Source: RI-153 sp041391225
GTDB lineage: Bacteria; Chloroflexota; Anaerolineae; Caldilineales; Caldilineaceae
Reading direction: 5' to 3'
Length of the DNA: 64,000 nucleotides
Assembly (NCBI GenBank): GCA_041391225.1
Contig: JAWKOL010000012.1
Coordinates: 62,001 to 126,000, forward strand
Shown here: in pieces, positions 45,501-54,186 of the stretch
Layout: the number at the start of each line of letters is the position of its first letter
How positions within the stretch are numbered: the first letter of the stretch is position 1
Notes under the pieces: generated by a model
Databases searched by the model: none
What the model was told of the DNA's origin: nothing
Seen by the model: only the letters and a program-made list of their open reading frames with translations
Program-made: the position numbers and the translations under genes

Positions 45501-46345
45501 TTCTCCCCGAAACCATCGAAATCGTATTCACCGCCGCTCGGCCAGACTATCAGGTGACACTCGATCCGGCGCGCTTCCAGCAGGCGCTGATCAACATGGC
45601 AGTCAACGCACGCGATGCCATGCCCAACGGCGGTCAGTTGCGCCTACATCTCACAGATCTCGATCTGCGTCCAAACCAAAAAGCACCGGTACCGGAAATG
45701 CCGGCGGGGCGTTGGCTCAGCATCGAAGTTGGAGACACCGGCGACGGCATGCCCAGCGCGATCTTAAGCCGTATCTTCGATCCTTTCTTTTCCACCAAAG
45801 AGCGGGGCAAAGGAAGCGGGTTGGGGCTGGCGCAGGTCTACGGCATCGTGCAACAACACGATGGTTTCATCAAAGTCCACAGCGCCCCCAACGAGGGTAC
45901 AACTTTCTTCATCTATCTGCCGTTGGTAGATGGCATCGAATCGAAGGAAAAGGCAGAGATGTTCACACCCACAGAGAGTACCCACCACCGCTGCATTCTC
46001 GTGGTGGAAGACAACGTAGCCACGCGCGATGCACTGGTCGATTTTCTCGAAATCAGTGGCTACAAAGTGTTCACAGCCAAAGACGGTCAGGAGGCGATCC
46101 TGGTGTTCGAGCAACATCAAGCGGAGATCGACCTGGTGCTAAGCGATATGATTATGCCGCGGCTGGGCGGGCTTGAACTCAGCCACGCGCTGCGCGAGAA
46201 AAACCCCGACGTCAAGGTGATCCTGATGACGGGGTATCCGCTGCAAGACGACGGACGTCAGATGCTCGAACAAGGCGGCATCGCCTGGCTCCAGAAACCG
46301 TTTGAAGTCGAAGCGCTGACGACGATGATGCAGGAGATGTGGTAA
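42571..46345 (+). CDS. Multi-PAS/GAF hybrid histidine kinase with C-terminal receiver, one frameshift
   Basis: ATG 42571, about 1255 residues if corrected. Order: coiled coil; PAS (LRALFESALDAILIADDEGR); PAS (FRSLIEYSDDVILLIDGDGL); PAS (LQTMIQSSPLGIIAMDRERK); GAF (about 430-575) and GAF (about 590-760); PAS (LQRVMDGVSDGLILLAPNRQ). Then comes the kinase core with phospho-acceptor I-A-H-D-F-N-N, N-box N-A-R-D-A-M, G-D-T-G-D-G and F-F-S-T-K-E-R-G-K-G-S-G-L-G-L. A receiver follows with Asp in V-L-S-D-M-I-M-P. It is cytosolic; no membrane helix is seen. A frameshift lies at about 45150-45220, before the H-box. Together with kaiC/kaiB it probably forms a clock- or redox-output relay. Confidence 0.85.
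44635..44688 (+). repeat. 12-bp tandem repeat inside the kinase gene
   Basis: ACCAACACAGAA repeats about four times and encodes T-N-T-E-T-N-T-E-T-N-T-E-T-N in a loop of the second GAF domain. In-frame unit length means slippage would change only the linker length. Confidence 0.85.
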
Positions 46346-46351
46346 GGGAGG

Positions 46352-46436
46352 TTGCAGGTTTGCAGGTTGTAGAGACGGTCGTCAGTCGTCCGCCGTCTGT
46401 CGCCGTCCGTCAGCCGTCGCTCACGTGGCCGGTGGT
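46352..46436. repeat. Near-tandem GTCGTCAGTCGTCCGCC words
   Basis: GGTCGTCAGTCGTCCGCCGT, then CTGTCGCCGTCCGTCAGCCG (about 7-nt period). It lies between the convergent kinase and Gfo/Idh genes, and encodes the last V-S-D-G and stop of the latter. Confidence 0.65.
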
Positions 46437-47408
46437 GCGCAGCAGCGTCTCTTGCACCGTCAACTCGTGCTGGGGCGAACGATCCGGCGGACGTCGCCCA
46501 GCGAGGACGTCGACGAAGGCGGCCAGTTCCAGATCGTAGAGTTCCTGGCGCGATTGGGGCGTCACCGGGATGATCTGCTCGCCGACGGCGTAGCCGTCTG
46601 CCGCTTCCTCAAGGCAGAGGCGGATGGCGTGGGCCGGCTCAAACGGCTCCAGCAGGATGGCGCTGCCCTTGCTGCCGTACACCTCGAAGCGACGGGCCAT
46701 GGGCCGCGGCTCCAGCGCCGAAATGTCCACGAAGACAATCGCCTGTTCGTATTCGAGCACGCCCAGCGTGTTGTCGGCAAAGGACGGCACTTCGCCGCTG
46801 TGGTTGTGCAGAAACCCCGTCGTGCGCAGCGGACGCCCCAACAGCCACACGATCTGATCCAACATATGGCCGGCCAGATCGTAGAAGATGCCGCCCTGGT
46901 GTACGCTGATCACCTGGCGCTGGGCGTTGTTGAGGTTGGTGGACATGTGCGCCCGCACCGAATGAATCGTCCCCAGTAGCCCGGCCCGGCTCCACGCCGC
47001 AATCTGGCGGAAGCCGTTGTGGTAGCGGAACATGTAGCCCATCTGAATGTAGGTTCCCTGTTCCTGCGCCTTCGCCACTACCCGTTGCCACTGCGGCCAG
47101 TCCTGCCCCGCGGGCTTGTCGTACCAAACATGCTTGCCCGCGTTGACAATTGCCTCGGTGAAGTCGAGGCTCTCCACGTTCCACCCTTCCGACGCCACCG
47201 CCACAATCGACGGATCGCCCAGCATCTCGTCCACGCTATCGAACCAGTGGACATGTGCGTACGCGCCTGTGCCCTGTACCTGCTTGCGGCGTTCCTCGTT
47301 CGGCTCGAAGACGCCCACCACGTCCACTTCGGGGTGGTTGAGCATCGAAGTCAGCTTGCCCTCGGCGTGTCCGTGTCCGGTGCCGTATTGGGCCATGCGA
47401 ATTGTCAT
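46410..47408 (-). CDS. Gfo/Idh/MocA-family oxidoreductase
   Basis: ATG 47408 (MTIRMAQYGTGHGHAEGKLT), 332 residues. The Rossmann start G-T-G-H-G-H replaces the usual G-x-G-x-x-G/A. The E-K-P-like motif is D-K-P-A-G (V-W-Y-D-K-P-A-G) with the catalytic-region Lys. The second domain contains H-Q-G-G-I-F-Y-D-L-A-G-H with its conserved Asp/His. It should oxidise or epimerise a sugar or polyol with NAD(P); the substrate is unknown. It is the last gene of a long minus-strand run, and its stop sits in a repeat. Confidence 0.85.
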   Translation of the reverse strand: MTIRMAQYGTGHGHAEGKLTSMLNHPEVDVVGVFEPNEERRKQVQGTGAYAHVHWFDSVDEMLGDPSIVAVASEGWNVESLDFTEAIVNAGKHVWYDKPAGQDWPQWQRVVAKAQEQGTYIQMGYMFRYHNGFRQIAAWSRAGLLGTIHSVRAHMSTNLNNAQRQVISVHQGGIFYDLAGHMLDQIVWLLGRPLRTTGFLHNHSGEVPSFADNTLGVLEYEQAIVFVDISALEPRPMARRFEVYGSKGSAILLEPFEPAHAIRLCLEEAADGYAVGEQIIPVTPQSRQELYDLELAAFVDVLAGRRPPDRSPQHELTVQETLLRTTGHVSDG

Positions 47409-47442
47409 GGTTAGTTGTCCTGTGATCGGTGATGTAATAGTC

Positions 47443-48411
47443 TCACGCGCATACTGGGTTGTCTGTGTTCCAGCGGTTGAACGCGCCCATGCCCTCGGTA
47501 GCGAGGCGATGACGGGCTTGAACCCACAGATCGGCCCATGCTGCCGGCTCGTGCAACTCGCTTTCGGGATTGGCCGCGCTGCGCGCCACGAAACCGGGGA
47601 ACGCGCCGCGCCCCGTCGCCTGCCCAATCGGATTGTAGCGCAGATCGAAGCTCCAACGCACTTCATCGCTGGTGTTCGAGTAGGATGCATGCACCGTCAG
47701 CTTGTGCATGAAGAGCGCGCCACCCCGCTTCAACGGCACAGGGATCGCCTTGTTGCCACCCAACAGTTTGCCTGGAATCTTCAAGCCAATCGGGCTGGGG
47801 CAGTGATCGAGCAGCCCTTGCCGGTGACTGCCCGGCCACACGCACAGACAGCCATTCTTCACCGTCACGTCTTTGAGCGGGAACCAGACGGTGAGGATCT
47901 CGCTATCGTCGGCTTCGGGGTTGACCACGCCGTTGTCCTGGTGGACGGGCGTTTTGCCCAGTTGGGCGCGGCCGTCGTCGTTCTTGGGCGTCAGGTGTTC
48001 CGGCGGTTTCAGGCGCACATGCTGCACCGGATTCGAGTAGATCTCCGGCCCGATCAACGATTCCACAGCGTCGAGCAGCCGCGGGTTGCGCAACGTACGA
48101 AAGACAGCCGGCCCAACCCACATGGGCGTGTCCAATTGCACATTGGCTTGCGGCAGCGAAAAGTCGAAATACTGCGCGTGGACCTTGCCACTCTCGGCGT
48201 AAATCTTCGTGAGCCGAGGACCAAAGGGCATTTCGGCATAGGTGGACGCAATCTCGCCACGGGCGAACAATTCGTCGGCGAGGGTGTCGAGCACTCCCTG
48301 ATATTCCTCGATAATCGGATCGAGGTCCGCCACCGGATCAAAGAGATCCTCCACGATCAAATAACCATCCTCGTGGAACTGCTGCACCTGTGCTGGGGTC
48401 AATGCGGGCAT
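47443..48411 (-). CDS. Phytanoyl-CoA dioxygenase (PhyH)-family oxygenase
   Basis: ATG 48411 (MPALTPAQVQQFHEDGYLIV), 322 residues. The Fe(II) site is H-x-D in T-P-V-H-Q-D-N-G and a distal His in F-M-H-K-L-T-V-H-A-S; the 2-oxoglutarate-binding Arg is probably in R-W-S-F-D-L-R-Y. The family hydroxylates acyl, sugar or alkaloid-like substrates. In this catabolic run it may open a modified sugar or osmolyte. It lies 34 nt upstream of the Gfo/Idh gene without a long repeat between them, so the two are the best-coupled pair here. Confidence 0.87.
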   Translation of the reverse strand: MPALTPAQVQQFHEDGYLIVEDLFDPVADLDPIIEEYQGVLDTLADELFARGEIASTYAEMPFGPRLTKIYAESGKVHAQYFDFSLPQANVQLDTPMWVGPAVFRTLRNPRLLDAVESLIGPEIYSNPVQHVRLKPPEHLTPKNDDGRAQLGKTPVHQDNGVVNPEADDSEILTVWFPLKDVTVKNGCLCVWPGSHRQGLLDHCPSPIGLKIPGKLLGGNKAIPVPLKRGGALFMHKLTVHASYSNTSDEVRWSFDLRYNPIGQATGRGAFPGFVARSAANPESELHEPAAWADLWVQARHRLATEGMGAFNRWNTDNPVCA

Positions 48412-48427
48412 GGTTGGCTCCTTTTGA

Positions 48428-48655
48428 ATAAGGGATTTTGGATTGGGGACTGGGGATTGGGGACTGGGTTGAGTAACTAATTTCTGTTTCTGGGTAGTTC
48501 GCTGTGTTGGAGATTCTGTACCTACGAAGATGATGGGATGATGACGGTCATCATCCCATCATCCCATCACCGTAGGTACAGAATATCCCAGTCGCCGAAT
48601 CAACTCGCTCAACCCAGTCCCCAGTCCCTGATCCCCAGTCCCCAATCCCCATCAC
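48428..48655. repeat. Compound palindrome with GTTGAG/CTCAAC core
   Basis: GGATTGGGGACTGGGGATTG and GGGACTGGGTTGAG at 48439-48473 face CTCAACCCAGTCCCCAGTCC and CCCAGTCCCC at 48608-48645. Inside it is an independent perfect pair, ATTCTGTACCTACG/CGTAGGTACAGAAT, and GATGATGGGATGATGAC/GTCATCATCCCATCATC. This fills the gap between the PhyH and second Gfo/Idh genes. Confidence 0.8.
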
Positions 48656-49776
48656 ACACTCGGATCATCCTTCGTCATGCTTTCGCCGCGCAACAGGAAG
48701 GCGCGGATGTCGTAGCGGCCGGGGCGCTCGGGGACGAGGTGACCCGATTCCACCATGAGATCAAGCGGGTTGACGCGGGTGCGCATGGGCATCACCACCT
48801 TTTCGTGCATGCGCGCCGATTCGTAGACGGCGTGGATCATCTCCAGCGCTTTGTAGCCGTTCTCCGCCGCGCCCCGATGCGTGGGGACGACGCCCTCGAT
48901 CCAGTCGGCCAGTTCGTCGGCCTGGGCTGCGCCGGCTTCCACCCACTCGAAGCGGTCGCCCTGCTCTGCCACCTTGTAGAATTTGCCGTCGGGCGCGTGA
49001 CGCTGCCACTGCCCACCCGTGGACGCGTTCATGAGTTGCAGATCGTTGGTGGTCATGTTGATCATCCCCTGGCTGCCCACGATCAGCGCGCCCTGGTAGT
49101 AGTTGGGGATCAGATCGCTGAGGATCAGCGCCCGCGCCCCACCGCTGAACTGGAAGACAGCCATGGCGCTGTCTTCGATGCGGGTGCTGCGCTCGTATTG
49201 GTCGGTTTTGCGCTCGATGTTGCCCATCACCCACGTGCATTCGTCGTCGCCGAGCAGGTAACGGTACATGTCGGTCTGGTGTGAGCTGTAGTTGGGCAGG
49301 CCCGCGCCGCCGAAGCTCTGGATCAGGTTGACGTCACCGATGGCGCCCTGGGCGATGAGGTCTTTGGCCAGGGTGTAGGCGGGCAGGAAGCGGCGCTGGT
49401 GGGCAATTGCCAGCTTCACGCCGTTGCGCCGGCAGGCCACCATCATTTGCTCCGCCGCGCCCACGGTATCGGCCATTGGCTTCTCACACAGGATCGCCTT
49501 GGGCTTGAAGGCGGACACAGCAATCGTCCACGGGGCGTGGCCGCCGTGCCAAGTGCAGATAGAGACGACGTCGGGCCGTTCGGCCTTCATCATCTCGCGG
49601 GCGTCGGTGTAGTGTGCGGGCGAGATGCTGAACTGCCGATCCACCTCGTCCATGGCCTCTGGGTTGAGATCGGCCAGCGCCACGATCTCGTAGCGGCCCG
49701 AATCGATGTATCCCCGAATGTGGTTGCGAGACATCCCTCCGCAGCCAAGAATTGCAGCGCGTAGTTTGGTGGGCAT
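48652..49776 (-). CDS. Gfo/Idh/MocA-family oxidoreductase
   Basis: ATG 49776 (MPTKLRAAILGCGGMSRNHI), 374 residues. The dinucleotide motif is A-I-L-G-C-G-G-M-S; the E-K-P motif is I-L-C-E-K-P-M-A with the catalytic-region Lys. The second domain has Y-S-S-H-Q-T-D-M-Y-R-Y (Asp/His-like residues) and N-M-T-T-N-D-L-Q-L. It is typical of NAD-dependent sugar or inositol dehydrogenases. It follows the SDR gene (49907) across a repeat gap of 130 nt. Confidence 0.88.
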   Translation of the reverse strand: MPTKLRAAILGCGGMSRNHIRGYIDSGRYEIVALADLNPEAMDEVDRQFSISPAHYTDAREMMKAERPDVVSICTWHGGHAPWTIAVSAFKPKAILCEKPMADTVGAAEQMMVACRRNGVKLAIAHQRRFLPAYTLAKDLIAQGAIGDVNLIQSFGGAGLPNYSSHQTDMYRYLLGDDECTWVMGNIERKTDQYERSTRIEDSAMAVFQFSGGARALILSDLIPNYYQGALIVGSQGMINMTTNDLQLMNASTGGQWQRHAPDGKFYKVAEQGDRFEWVEAGAAQADELADWIEGVVPTHRGAAENGYKALEMIHAVYESARMHEKVVMPMRTRVNPLDLMVESGHLVPERPGRYDIRAFLLRGESMTKDDPSV

Positions 49777-49795
49777 GATTGATCCTTGTGTGGGG

Positions 49796-49906
49796 TATGG
49801 TTGAGATTAGGCGATTAGGAGATTGAGCGATTGGGGGATTCCAGAGCAGGACGTCTCGCCGTAACAACTAAAATCTCCTAATCGCCTAATCCCCTAATCT
49901 CGTTTC
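49796..49906. repeat. Word palindrome of GATTAGGCGATTAGGA units
   Basis: GATTAGGCGATTAGGAGATT, GAGCGATTGGGG (49804-49838; 8-nt period) faces AAATCTCCTAATCGCCTAAT and CCCCTAATCTCG (49871-49901). The central 30 nt carry AGGACGTC/GGACGTCTCG-like sequence. It fills the Gfo/Idh-SDR gap. Confidence 0.8.
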
Positions 49907-50670
49907 TCAGACCGCCGTAAATCCTCCATCCACCGCCAACACCTGCCCGGTGACCATCCGCGCTGCGTCCGATGCCAGGTAGACGACGGCGGCGGCCATT
50001 TCGTCGGGTTCGGCCAGGCGGCCCATGGGGACTTTTGCAGGTTCTTGGCGAATTCGGGGTTCTTGACGGCTTCTTCGAGCAGCGGTGTCGCGTGAAGGTG
50101 GGGGCGACGGCGTTGACGGTGATGCCGTTCTGCGCCCATTCCGCGGCCAGTGACCGGGTGAATTGACCCACCGCACCCTTGGCCGCGGCGTAGATCGCGT
50201 AGCGGACCACCCACGATGCCCACCTGCGAGCTGATGGTGATGATGCTGCCTTCGATCTTGCGGTCGATCATGCTCTGGGCCACGGCGGTGGCGATGAAGA
50301 ACGCGCCCTTGAAGTTGACGTCGGAGATGTAGTCGAATTCCTCTTCGGTGTAGTCGAGGGCGGGCTTGGGCGAGTTGTACCCCGCATTGCTCACGAGGAC
50401 GTCGATGCGCCCGTAACGTGCCAATACGTTGTCGATAAACTCGCGGATGCTGGCCACGCTGGAAACATCCAGCGGCCACGCTTCCGCCTCGACACCCACC
50501 GCTCGGCAGACTTCCGCCGTCGCCTCGGATTCGGCCACGGTGCGGCTGCCCAGCGCCAGCTTGGCCCCGTACTCGGCGCAGACCTCGGCAATCGCCTTGC
50601 CAATCCCGCGCCCCGCCCCGGTAACAACGACAACTTTGTCGGTTAGTTCAAAGCTTACTCTACGTGACAT
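49907..50670 (-). CDS. Short-chain dehydrogenase/reductase, several frameshifts
   Basis: ATG 50670 (MSRRVSFELTDKVVVVTGAG) with cofactor motif T-G-A-G-R-G-I-G, then L-V-S-N-A-G-Y-N-S and the catalytic Ser in I-T-I-S-S-Q-V-G. The frame then breaks near 50200, giving Y-A-I-Y-A-A-A-K-G-A-V-G (Tyr/Lys), near 50090, giving T-P-L-L-E-E-A-V-K, and near 50030, giving R-L-A-E-P-D-E-M-A-A-A-V-V-Y. It ends LAVDGGFTAV at 49907. Corrected length is about 254 residues. It is a typical sugar-acid or gluconate-type SDR; the substrate is unknown. Confidence 0.8.
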
Positions 50671-50699
50671 GGTGGTGGATTTCCTCCTGTGTGATGGGA

Positions 50700-50860
50700 C
50701 GTGATGCGTAATGCGTAATGCGTGATGCGTAATGCGTGATGCGTAATTCGTTGAGTGCCTTGGGTGCGCTTGCGTGGCTCGCAGGGTAGCTCGTCCAATT
50801 CAAAGCCAGATACTCAACGAGATCTCTGGGTTACGCATTACGAATTACGCATTACGTCAA
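50700..50860. repeat. Word palindrome of AATGCGT units with GTTGAG/CTCAAC core
   Basis: GTGATGCGTAATGCGTAATG and GTGATGCGTAATGCG (50701-50748; 9-nt period) plus GTTGAG at 50750-50755 face CTCAAC at 50813-50818 and GGGTTACGCATTACGAATTA, CGCATTACG (50829-50856). The right end encodes the tail VMRNS and TAA of the enolase-superfamily gene. Confidence 0.8.
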
Positions 50861-52004
50861 ATTCTCGCTGACAGTACCCCGAAACCGCCCCCCGGTCAAG
50901 CTCGATCCCCAGCCCTGGCCGGTCGGGGACAATGGCGCCGCCGTCGGCGTAGGCCATGCGTGGGGTGATCAGGGTGTGTTCGCGTACCCATTCGCTCTGC
51001 ATGTCGCTGCCGAGGACGCAACTGCGGGCGCAGGCGGCCGCGTGCAGGCGCACGTGCTGCCCCACGCCCAGTTCCAGCGAACTGCCCTGCCAGCAATCTT
51101 TGTCCGCGGCCTCGATGACATGCGCCATCTGCAAGAAATTGTAGGTGCTGCCCAGGCCCAGGTTGTAGCCGTCGGCCATTTCCTCGCGCAGGGCCAGGCG
51201 CAGGTTCGCCTCGCCGCGAGGATGGCAGATGATGGTGATGGGCGAATAGCCACGGGCGCGCTGCCAGTCTTCGATGGCCTGGTGCGGGAAGGGATCTTCG
51301 ATCTGGATGTCGCAATCGAGTTTCGCCAACGCATCGAACCAGCGGGCACTCTCGCGCAAGGACCGCCACGCCGTCATCGGGTCGATGGTGACGCGGAAGC
51401 CGGCGGGCACGTCGGCCGCGATCTCAAGCAGCGCCCGCGCCGTGTCACCGCTGCCGTCGGACTTCATCTTGATGCCGCGCAGGCCGCGCTCCTGGGCTTC
51501 GCCGATCAACTTCGCCATCACCGCCGCCGAAGGCCGGTTCGCCCAGAAGTCGGTGGGGACCACTTTGCGCACCGCGCCGCCCAGCAGCGTGTGCGCGGGC
51601 AGGCCCGTGGCCTTGCCCACGGCGTCGAGCCAAAGCGATTCCATGAGCAGGTAACTGCGCTCACCCCGCACCTCCCAAGACCAATACGGGTAGCGCGAGG
51701 GCAGGCCCACGGCGTCGCTTTCGCTCATCCACATGGTGGCGGGGGTGGCGGCGAGCAGATCGCGGCCGAGCAGATCATGTAGCGTCGCCTCCAGCGTGGC
51801 CTGCGACGTCCCCCGATCCGTCTCGCCCACGGCGGTGATCCCCGTGTTGGTGACGCCTTCCACGAGGAAGATGGGCAGTTCCGGCCACGAAAGATTGCCG
51901 GAGTAGATCGCACTCTTGCTCACCGGCGCGGACAGAATGTCCTCGCGCGCAGGGACAACCACTTGGAAGACACGGAATTTCTCGAAGTAGAGTTTGTTGG
52001 GCAT
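50838..52004 (-). CDS. Enolase-superfamily (mandelate racemase/muconate lactonizing type) protein
   Basis: ATG 52004 (MPNKLYFEKFRVFQVVVPAR), 388 residues. Barrel elements are I-K-M-K-S-D-G-S-G (K-x-K motif), V-T-I-D-P-M-T-A-W (metal Asp), I-Q-I-E-D-P-F-P (metal Glu) and C-H-P-R-G-E-A-N-L at the position of the third ligand. The tail up to Y-C-Q-R-E-F-D is the family part; VMRNS comes from the repeat. The substrate is an unknown acid sugar. Its K-x-K and C-terminal residues differ from the 39231 enzyme, so the two are probably not redundant. Confidence 0.82.
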   Translation of the reverse strand: MPNKLYFEKFRVFQVVVPAREDILSAPVSKSAIYSGNLSWPELPIFLVEGVTNTGITAVGETDRGTSQATLEATLHDLLGRDLLAATPATMWMSESDAVGLPSRYPYWSWEVRGERSYLLMESLWLDAVGKATGLPAHTLLGGAVRKVVPTDFWANRPSAAVMAKLIGEAQERGLRGIKMKSDGSGDTARALLEIAADVPAGFRVTIDPMTAWRSLRESARWFDALAKLDCDIQIEDPFPHQAIEDWQRARGYSPITIICHPRGEANLRLALREEMADGYNLGLGSTYNFLQMAHVIEAADKDCWQGSSLELGVGQHVRLHAAACARSCVLGSDMQSEWVREHTLITPRMAYADGGAIVPDRPGLGIELDRGAVSGYCQREFDVMRNS

Positions 52005-52015
52005 GGAGATCCTTT

Positions 52016-52135
52016 GTGGGTTGCGAGTTGCGGATTGCGAATTGCGAATTGCGGATTGCGGGCTGCGAGTTGCGGAGGATAGGGGATTTCAGATCCTGTA
52101 GACGATCCCCAATCTCCTAATCGCTCAATCTCGTA
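52016..52135. repeat. Hybrid word element (TTGCGGATTGCG arm, AATCTCCTAATCGC arm)
   Basis: The left side is GGTTGCGAGTTGCGGATTGC with further TTGCGAATTGCG units (8-nt period, 52018-52075). The right side carries CCCCAATCTCCTAATCGCTC (52106-52125). They are not full complements; a shorter inner pair GGGGAT/ATCCCC remains. Possibly two different elements were recombined here. Confidence 0.6.
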
Positions 52136-52138
52136 TCT

Positions 52139-52756
52139 TCACGCAAGCAGATGCTTGCTCAAGAATTCCCGCGTCAACACCTTTACCTGCGGATCGCGGA
52201 AATTCCCATGCCCCTCCCCCTTCACCGTGTAAAATGTGACCGGCACGCCTGCCGTTTGCAGCGCCCCGTTGAGCAGCACACTCTGGTGATAGGGGACAAG
52301 TGGATCCTGGTCGCCGTGGACGATGAGGAAGGGCGGGGCGTCGGCGCACACGTAGGTGACGGGGTTGGCCGCGGCCACGCGCTCGGGATGCTCCTGGATG
52401 GGACCGCCTACGAGCTCCGATTCAGGCGAGTCGGCCACATCGTGGACCATGCCGTCGGGCAGGCGATGGGCGTCCATTTGCAGGAAGTCGGTGGGGCCGA
52501 AGTGGTCGGCCACCGCCTGCACGCGGCTGGAGACGTCCAGATGTTCGCCCACCTCGAACTCGGTCACATGACCCGTCACGCCCAACATCGCCACCAGATG
52601 CCCGCCCGCGGATTCGCCGAACGCGCCAAAGCGGTTGGGATCGAGGTTGTAGCCGACGGCGTGGGCGCGCAGCCAGCGCACGGCGGCTTTCACGTCCTCG
52701 ATCTGGGCGGGGAAGAGCGCATGTTGGCTCAGCCGGTAGTTGAGCGCGGCCAATGT
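52139..52756 (-). pseudogene. BD-FAE-like esterase/lipase lacking its N-terminus
   Basis: The frame encodes A-A-L-N-Y-R-L-S-Q-H-A-L-F-P-A onward, which in family members lies about 90-110 residues from the start. It then has the nucleophile in F-G-A-F-G-E-S-A-G-G, Asp in V-H-G-D-Q-D-P-L-V-P-Y and His in K-G-E-G-H-G-N-F. The oxyanion H-G-G-G part is missing. Upstream, directly abutting, is an SDR N-terminus, so a deletion removed the front of this gene and the back of the SDR. The only start is a TTG at the junction. Confidence 0.75.
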
Positions 52757-53010
52757 ACCGGCCCGAGTTCGGCTTCGACGGCGGCGGCAGCGACGCGCAC
52801 GTCCTCGTAGTTGGTCACGTCGAGGACACGTCCCAGCGCGGCGACGCCGAACTCGTCGCCGATCTGCTGCGCAATTGCGGCCACATCGGGGTTGCGATCC
52901 AGCACGGCCACGGGCGCGCCTTCCGCCGCAAACGCCCGCGCCGTCGCCAGCCCGATGCCGCTGGCCCCGCCGATCACCACGGCGACTTGGTTTGAGAGTT
53001 GGAGATCCAT
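52745..53010 (-). pseudogene. N-terminal fragment of a short-chain dehydrogenase
   Basis: ATG 53010 (MDLQLSNQVAVVIGGASGIG) gives the Rossmann motif G-G-A-S-G-I-G and V-L-D-R-N-P, then V-L-D-V-T-N-Y-E-D-V. At E-A-E-L-G-P-V-H it leaves the family (normally H-x-L-V-N-N-A-G) and runs W-P-R-S-T-T-G to a stop inside the esterase sequence. About 165 residues of the SDR are missing. Confidence 0.75.
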
Positions 53011-53026
53011 CGGAGATCCTTTCTAT

Positions 53027-53173
53027 GGATTTTCGATTTGCGATTGACGATTTACGATTGTCTCGTCGAGGATACGATTTCTCTGTGGGATTGTTGTTTC
53101 GTCAACCCCAATCCTTGCCAATCGAGAATTCATTTGCTCAACAGGACAATCGTAAATCGTCAATCGCAAATCT
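53027..53173. repeat. Palindrome A of the GATTTACGATTG family
   Basis: GATTTTCGATTTGCGATTGA and CGATTTACGATTGTC (53029-53063) face GACAATCGTAAATCGTCAAT and CGCAAATC (53145-53172). CTCAAC is at 53137-53142. The right arm and CTCAAC encode the tail of the LLM oxidoreductase; the left arm ends 19 nt before the SDR-fragment start codon. Confidence 0.85.
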
Positions 53174-54173
53174 AAATTCTTCTGCGAACAATTCCATTCC
53201 CGCTTGACTTGGCGCGTCCATGAACCAGAGCATGAAGTGGGTGATGCCGATGTCGATGTAGCGCTGCATCTGTTGGCGGACTTCCGCAGGTGTGCCGATG
53301 AGGAAGGTCTCGCTCAACGAGGGCGGGTATTCGTCCACTTCCCGCCACGAAGGACGCCACGTCCGCCGCGGGTGGGTCGGCGGTGAGGGCGATCATGGCG
53401 CGCAACTGCTCACGGATGGCGTTGCGATCCGGTGCGATGAGGATCTGCGTCTCCAGGCTGCGCTCGATCTCGTGGAAAGGACGGCCTACCGCGGCGCACG
53501 CTGCGGCCAGCGCGGCGATGCGGCGTTCCAACTCAGGCAGCACCACGGGGACGGTGTTCCAGCCGTCTCCAAGACGGGCCACCGCGGCCAGGGTGTCGGG
53601 GTGGGCCTCGCCGAACCAGATGGGCGGGTGCGGCTGCTGCATCGGTCGCGGCGTGCAGGTGGCGGCGTCCACACCGTAGAAGCGGCCCTGGAATGTCACC
53701 GGGCCGGGCGCTTCCCACAGAGCCAGCGCCAGTTCCACGCCTTCCACGTTGCGGGCGATGCGCTCGGCCACGTCCTCGGGGTAGGGCAGGTGATAGGCCA
53801 CATGCTCGGCCCGCCCGAAGGCCGGATCGGCGAAGAAGATGAAGCGCCCGCCCGAAATCTGGTCCAGCGTCGCCATCATCTTGGCCGCCAGCGCCGGGTT
53901 GCGGAAGAAGTGGGCCTGGTGGATCATGCCCAGCCGCCCGCATCGTGCTGCCCGCCAACGCCGCCAGCGTCGTCCACCCTTCGAGGATGGCGTTGTCCTT
54001 GCCCAGCATCAAGTGATCCGCCACCCAGATATCGTCGAAGCCCAGTTCATCCGCGTGCCGCGCCAACGCCATTGTCGTCGACGCATCCAGCGCCGCGTAG
54101 CTGGGCGTACGGAACAGCCGTCCACCAGGAGCGGCGAAGATTGGGAGGGAAAACCGTATCGAATGGATGACAT
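53138..54173 (-). CDS. LLM-class (luciferase-like, F420/FMN) oxidoreductase, several frameshifts
   Basis: ATG 54173 (MSSIRYGF), then after a shift at about 54140 I-F-A-A-P-G-G-R-L-F-R-T and LARHADELGFDDIWVADHLM. After a second shift near 53930 come L-A-A-K-M-M-A-T-L-D-Q-I-S-G-G-R and PIWFGEAHPDTLAAVARLGD. After a third near 53345, F-L-I-G-T-P-A-E-V-R-Q-Q-M. This is the bacterial luciferase/F420-dependent reductase barrel. The last residues (RFAIDDLRLSC) and the TGA are encoded by palindrome A. Corrected length is about 345 residues. The substrate is unknown; the cofactor is inferred to be F420 or FMN. Confidence 0.78.
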
Positions 54174-54186
54174 AAAAACTCCTTCA

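Noticed and set aside
47116..48480. A 454-codon plus-strand frame opposite PhyH and Gfo/Idh
   Set aside because: Antisense of two well-recognised enzymes; the frame is open because of high GC content.
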